From: Deuterostichococcus epilithicus
Taxonomy: Eukaryota; Chlorophyta; Trebouxiophyceae; Prasiolales; Stichococcaceae
Assembly: GCA_033439295.1 (NCBI GenBank)
Contig: JAVTLE010000013.1
Location: 62,001 to 126,000 of the forward strand
DNA: 64,000 nt
Reading direction: 5' to 3'
The position numbers and the translations under genes are program-made. Positions 58,941 through 64,000 of the stretch are shown here, piece by piece; the first letter of the stretch is position 1, and each line of letters begins with the position of its first letter. The notes beneath the pieces were generated by a model, which had not been told where the DNA came from, ran no database searches, and saw only the letters and a list, made by a program, of their open reading frames with translations.

Positions 58941-61900
58941 ATGGAGGGCATGGAGCGCGCGCGATCTGTGCGCGGCTCCGGGTGGTTTGCCTCCATGGAC
59001 GCGGAGCACGGGCGCGGCTCCCGAGAGGAAGTCACGCCGCAGCCGTCCTTCGAGGTCTACAGCAACCCGCTGGCGGCCTCCGGCGGCAGCGGGTCACTGC
59101 ACGCAGGAGGCGGCGGCGGCAACAGGCAGTATGACGGCGTCATCGACATCCGGGTGGACGCGCACCGGGCGTCGGGCGAGGGCGGCGGCTCGTTGGCCAG
59201 CAGCACTCCCTCCAGCATCCAGGTGGGCACAGGTGGCAGGCGATTTGTGGATGGACTGCGCATGCGACCTGGCAACCTTCCTAGTCGCCCTTCAAGCTTT
59301 TGTGGCCAAGAGCCAGAAGACTTGTCAACAGCATGGGGCGTTAGTTGGGTGCAGCCTGCATTGCTGAGCATCACTTCCGATTCAACAGTGTAGCAGCCCC
59401 ACAAGGTTGAGAAAGGCTGTGAGCTGGAGCTACAATATTTGGGTCACAGCGCAATTCTTCGTGCTGGTGCCAGCTACTCAGGGAACAAAGCCCCTTGCAC
59501 ATGCGGGCCGCACCAGCAGCCCGTCACCCTGCACGACTGGCAGCTGAGCGTCGTGATCATTGCCGCTGAGCTTGCACATGCTCAAGGTTGAATCCGTGAT
59601 GCTGGTTGCACAGGTCGACACGCCGCTGCGCAACACTCTGGCGGCGACGACGGCCAAGACGCTGCGCCGCCGCTTCTCCGCCGCAGGCGGCAATGGCGAG
59701 GCGGTCCTGCGCATCTCGGGCGCCGGAGATGAGCCAGACTTCACCGCCACTGCGCAGCGCACAGCTTCAGGTCAGATTCAACTTTATATGTAAAGTAGTT
59801 TGAGGCTGAGCTCTTGACCTTGCACGGCGATGCAGATTATGTGCCGCACAGCGGCGGCGCAGAGCCGCCTGCAGGCAGCGCTGCACTGTGTTGGTGCCAT
59901 GTCCTGCCAGGTCACATTACCTCTTCTCCGAGCCTCGAAACTTGAGCATGGTGGCTGCTGCCAGTGACGGTGCGGCAGCCGCTGCCGCCGCAGTGTCTCC
60001 CCGAGGAGCTCGGAGTAGGCATGCATCGCCCGACGAGCACATGCTGTCAGCAGCGCACATCAGAACTGCAGCCGACAACCTGGTGCCGCCTGCGCAGGCA
60101 TGCCGCAGCCGACGGTGACACGCCACTGGAACTGGTGGGCGTGCAGTGCCTATCTCTTGATGTGGGCGGCACTCGTCTTCTACTTCTACGTGCGCATCAG
60201 GTGAAGCTTCCCTCGGCAACTTCCCTCGATGATCTCTTCGCTGTACTAGCCAACTGCCACGATACGGACGCAGCGGCAATCGACCTCCTGGAGGTAGTCC
60301 TGCCGTGCACGGTCGTCTTCATCACTGCTGCCTGGCTGCTGCCACTTTGGAACAGAGCCTTTGACTGTAGTGTGGAGAGTGTGGCTGAGCACATTTACAA
60401 CGGGTCGCTGACGGCTGGTCGGAGGGGCTCACTCTCAGCGTCATTGCAAACACAGGTACACTGTGCCCGTCAATTACGCGGGTTACTCGTACTTCATCCT
60501 GGCCTTCGAGATCATCGGCTCCTCCAACACCGTGCTCCAGGGCCTCTATCTGCTGCGCCGCAAGGAGTACCACTACGGTGCGCCTGCAGCCTGCACCCTG
60601 ACCCTGCAGCGCTGGAGACAGCGCCTCCATTCTCAGAAATTTCTCATTGCAGCAGGTTCTTGCAGGTCTCACAGTGGGTGTCACAACATGGCCGAGCAGC
60701 AGCGCTCAGCGCGTGCTGTCCGGGCTGCCCTCCTGCACACGCGTGCGCTGCTGCTGCTGCACTGCAGCAAAGCCTCCGGTCCTTCCTGCAGGCCCAGGGT
60801 GCCGCGGCCGCCGGCTGACGGCGATTGGCAGTTTCGAATCCGGTAGCGATAGTGGAGGACTAGCCCCTAACTGGGGCGCTGCGCTCCCGCCCGATCCTGT
60901 TGCTGCTGCGCTACTCGTACTGCTTTCCTGATGCGCAGTGCCCAACGTGAGCGGGCGGCTGCCGCTGTCACGCGCCTTCCACGTGCGCGTCATGCTGCCC
61001 TGCTACCGCGAGAGCCTGGAGCTCATACAGGTCACCGCGTACGCCACCATTTGCGCGGAGCTCCCCGCCGGCTGCCACCGCACCGTCTACATCTGCGACG
61101 ACGGCAAGGACCCTGGTGCGTGCCCCGGATGGAGGAGGCAACCCCGATCGAATTCTGGCGATGCCTTCTGGGGGCGCTGTTGCCGACAATGATGCGGGAC
61201 CTGCGTCATTTGGGGGCGTTCGAGACTACCAGCGACCCTCCCAACATCCCGGAGCCGGTTTATCTGACGACTGAGCAACCTTGCCTCCTACCACCGCAGC
61301 CAAGCAGGCGTGGGTGGCTGCCGTCAACAGCCCGGAGCTTGTCTACGTCTCCGGCCGTATCCGCCAACCAGGCGAGATCAACGGCAAGTCGGGCAACCTG
61401 AATCATGCGCTGAACCTCATCTACCCGCCCGGCGTGGACATTCCCCTGGACGAGGTGGGAGCGTAGACTTCTTCTTATGATGCATGCCTGCACAGACATG
61501 TCTGCCGCTGGGGCTGGATTTTGATGCAGTCCCAGCAGACATGGCGGCAACAAGGCAGATACCAATTGAGATCTTTGTTGGCATGGACGCTGCTCGATGC
61601 CATGTCCTGGTCGAGAGGCTGTCTCAGCGTGCGCGGCCATTTGCAGGCCTGCTGCCCGGCCCGGGCGGTCCAGGGTGTCGTGCCGCACAGCAAGAATGCG
61701 CACAATCGTTTCTCATATCATCTTGCTTTCGGGTTGCACCATTCGCTTGTTCCCCCGTGTCAGGAGTCTGCTGCATGCAGGTCGTCTGCGTGTTCGACGC
61801 GGACCAGGTGGCCAAGGAGGCCTTCTTCGTACGCACCCTCCAGGCGAGCTGAGGCCCTGTCCTGATCATTATGGCCGTGTGAACCAGCTGTTTGTACCGC

Positions 61901-64000
61901 CAGCCGCAGATGATGGGGCACCCCCGTCGCACTCGTAGCTGTCCTGATATTGTGCTCTGAAACGGCGCGGCATGCCTTCCTGCCGCATCGCGGTGGCATG
62001 CAGCAGGTGCAGCGGTCAACTCCGAACTCACTCCGGTGCCCGGTTCGTGCTGCAGTGGATGCAGGACGACACCACCAGCATCGTGCTGACGCCCCAGTAC
62101 TTCCACAACTTCAACCCCAAGGCTGACATCTGGAACCACAAGTGAGTGCTGTACTGCCGCCAGTCTGGACAGCAACAATGGGCAGCTCTGTCAAACGTCT
62201 TGCAAAAGACAGCTTGCGGCAGCTGGCCCATTGCAGTTAGCTGGCAGCACGTGCTGCAGATGTTGATGCTCGTCTGACAGTGGACCGTGACAAAGCTGAT
62301 GTGTGTAAGTTCTCTCTGCGTGGCAGGTCGAGCGCCTACTGGGACGTCATTTTACCAGGTTGGCGCTGGCCATCATCTGAACTCTCCCTGTCATGATGAC
62401 TTATCCCCAAGCGCCATGAAATGGGGACTGTTTGAATGAAATACAAGCGAGATACTGAAAACGTTACATGGGTCTCGAGACACGGGTCGCTGGCCGCAGG
62501 CCAGGACGGCTTCGACACAGTCTGCTGCACCGGCAGCAACTTCCTGCTGCGGGCAAAGCACGCCGCCGCCGTCGGCTGGTTCCCAACCTTCACCATGGTG
62601 AGCAAATTACGAGAAGAGAGCTGGGTAGCTGCTGTGTATGTACGTTGCCCGTTGTCACTCCTGCAGACCTGCTCTCAGCATACTGAGGCTCAAGCTACTC
62701 ACGGCAGCGCCCAGGGCTGCTGTCCACTGCTGACGGCAACACGGCGCACTCGCCAAGTTTGCGGTCGGAATACCAGGCGTCAGCTGCTTCCCGCTGCGAA
62801 AAGCGCGTTACACACAGTGTCTTTCACAGGGCGAGGACGTGGCGTTGGCGCTGGAGCTGCAGTGCAAGGGGCACGCCTCCTGCTACCTACACGAGTGCCT
62901 GGCGGTGGGCGAGGTGCCCACAAGCATTCGCGCCATCTGCATGCAGAAGTCCCGGTAAGGCGCCCTGCAGTGGACACGACTGAGAGCTCGCTGCGGATGC
63001 TGGTCGCATGGCGCATACGAGGGGGAGGCGTGCCAGGCGTCATCTGCTATGTTTGAAACCACGGTCTCGGTGGAGTTGGCGCCATGGCACTTGGCACGTC
63101 AGCTGTACAATGCAACTCCCATGCGCACAACCAGGTGGTGCAAGGGCGGCATGCAGATCTGCTTCAACCGGCGCAAGTGCCCGCTGCTGCGGCGGGAGCT
63201 GCTGCTGTTCCAGCGCCTGCTGTGGGCCACCGGCTACTGGGTGCGGTCCCTCTTGTTGCCAACCCGAACCAGACCGCAACCCCACTGCAAGTTGTCAGAA
63301 GCACGTGGGTGCACGAGCCATCTGCAAGCTGTCCAGACGCGTCTCATTCAGCTGCCGCTGGTGCTCCCGTTTGCAGGGGTACTTCTCCAACTGCTTCTGC
63401 ACCCCGGTGCGCATATTTGCTCGATATAAATATTTTTTTTAAAACTATCAGCAACCCTCCAGCGCATGCCTGCGTCGACTCCCGCTCAACCCTGCCACTC
63501 ACAACTGTCCCGCTCACAGCCTTGCCGCTCGTGTCTGAACCGCAAGGCCGGAGCTGCTGCATGATCGTGCCGCCTGTGCAAGCGGTGATAAACTGGTCTG
63601 CAGATCTTCTACCTCGTCCCGGTCGTCGGCATCTGCTTCAACGTGTTCCCCGTCAGCAACTCCTTCTGGTTCGCGCTCGCCTTCACCCTCTACATCGTCA
63701 TGATCCAGGTCCGCCACTGTGCCGGACTGGCAACAGCCTGAGGCGCCCGACTCAGCGGCCCTCACTCAGCAGCCGCCGAGATGTGCCTCGCAGCCTGCCT
63801 GCGCACGATGGGACGTGCACAGCACAGCCGACCGTCGCATCGTTCACTACCCAGGGAAATGCTGCTGCGCCTTGAGCTGCCGCATCCCTGCTGCCGCGCA
63901 GGTGATCAGCTTCTGGGCGCCTTGCTTCAAGACGCAGCGCGCGCTGTGGTTCAGCAGCGTCGCCAACACCAACCTGTGGTTCACCTTCGCAAAGGCCATC
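58941..64000 (+). CDS. Processive family 2 glycosyltransferase, cellulose-synthase-like (3' end outside window)
   Basis: This is a multi-pass membrane synthase of the CesA/BcsA group that would polymerise a beta-linked glycan from a nucleotide sugar. Supported exons are 58941-59222, 59614-59770, an unresolved one starting at 59836, 60109-60200, 60456-60577, 60939-61115, 61300-61454, 61781-61843, 62056-62141, 62327-62358, 62500-62597, 62830-62954, 63135-63240, 63377-63406, 63604-63708 and 63902 to the edge. The N-terminal 150 residues are disordered and cytosolic. The first membrane span is ACSAYLLMWAALVFYFYV. Catalytic motifs are in order: ICDDGKDP (first Asp), CVFDADQ (DxD), IVLTPQYFHNFNP, GEDVALALEL (ED) and QKSRW (QxxRW). 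C-terminal membrane spans follow (IFYLVPVVGICFNVFPV and later). The donor after 61843 is GC (CAG|GCGAGC). The exon structure between 59836 and 60108 is not solved. Confidence 0.85.

Overview
This is a gene-dense, GC-rich, intron-rich nuclear window from a photosynthetic eukaryote, almost certainly a green alga. The pointers are a plant-type plastid ECF-transporter protein (ABCI12), a plant-type CTD phosphatase (CPL), a plant-type NAC-beta, a cellulose-synthase-like GT2 enzyme, Arabidopsis/Chlorella-type TTTAGGG repeats inside introns, and many introns of about 60-600 bp. A trebouxiophyte (Chlorella-like) is my best guess but is not proven. All gene models are hand-assembled from ORFs, splice sites and reading-phase continuity, without transcripts. 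Two ambiguous bases (n) show it is a draft assembly.

Layout: (1) 1-9644: PP2A catalytic subunit (-, runs off the left edge), divergent from eIF4A3 (+), which converges on NAC-beta/BTF3 (-). (2) 10375-20348: three same-strand genes, a mitochondrial PPR-like helical protein, the nucleoporin NDC1 and a hotdog thioesterase. (3) 21308-28130: a large minus-strand gene for a C2CD3-like centriole/basal-body protein. (4) 29304-40318: a 30-exon P4-type ATPase (lipid flippase). (5) 40970-49885: an apparent methyltransferase-riboflavin kinase fusion gene, then a small minus-strand plastid-targeted protein of unknown function, then a decayed, internally deleted direct copy of the fusion gene. (6) 50378-57931: ABCI12 (-), divergent from a CPL-type RNA polymerase II CTD phosphatase (+). 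(7) 58941 to the right edge: a processive GT2 glycan synthase (+, 3' truncated).

The genes are mostly unrelated housekeeping functions: mRNA surveillance, nascent-chain handling, nuclear pore, lipid asymmetry, flavin synthesis, plastid metal/vitamin transport, transcription and cell wall. They do not form a pathway. Neighbours are often divergent and share 0.5-1.2 kb intergenic spacers.

The most notable observations are the possible SAM-methyltransferase/riboflavin-kinase fusion with its pseudogene copy, a C2CD3 orthologue that implies retained centriole biology, and an unusually high number of GC-AG introns (about ten of roughly 120 placed here), several with the donor CAG|GCGAGC.
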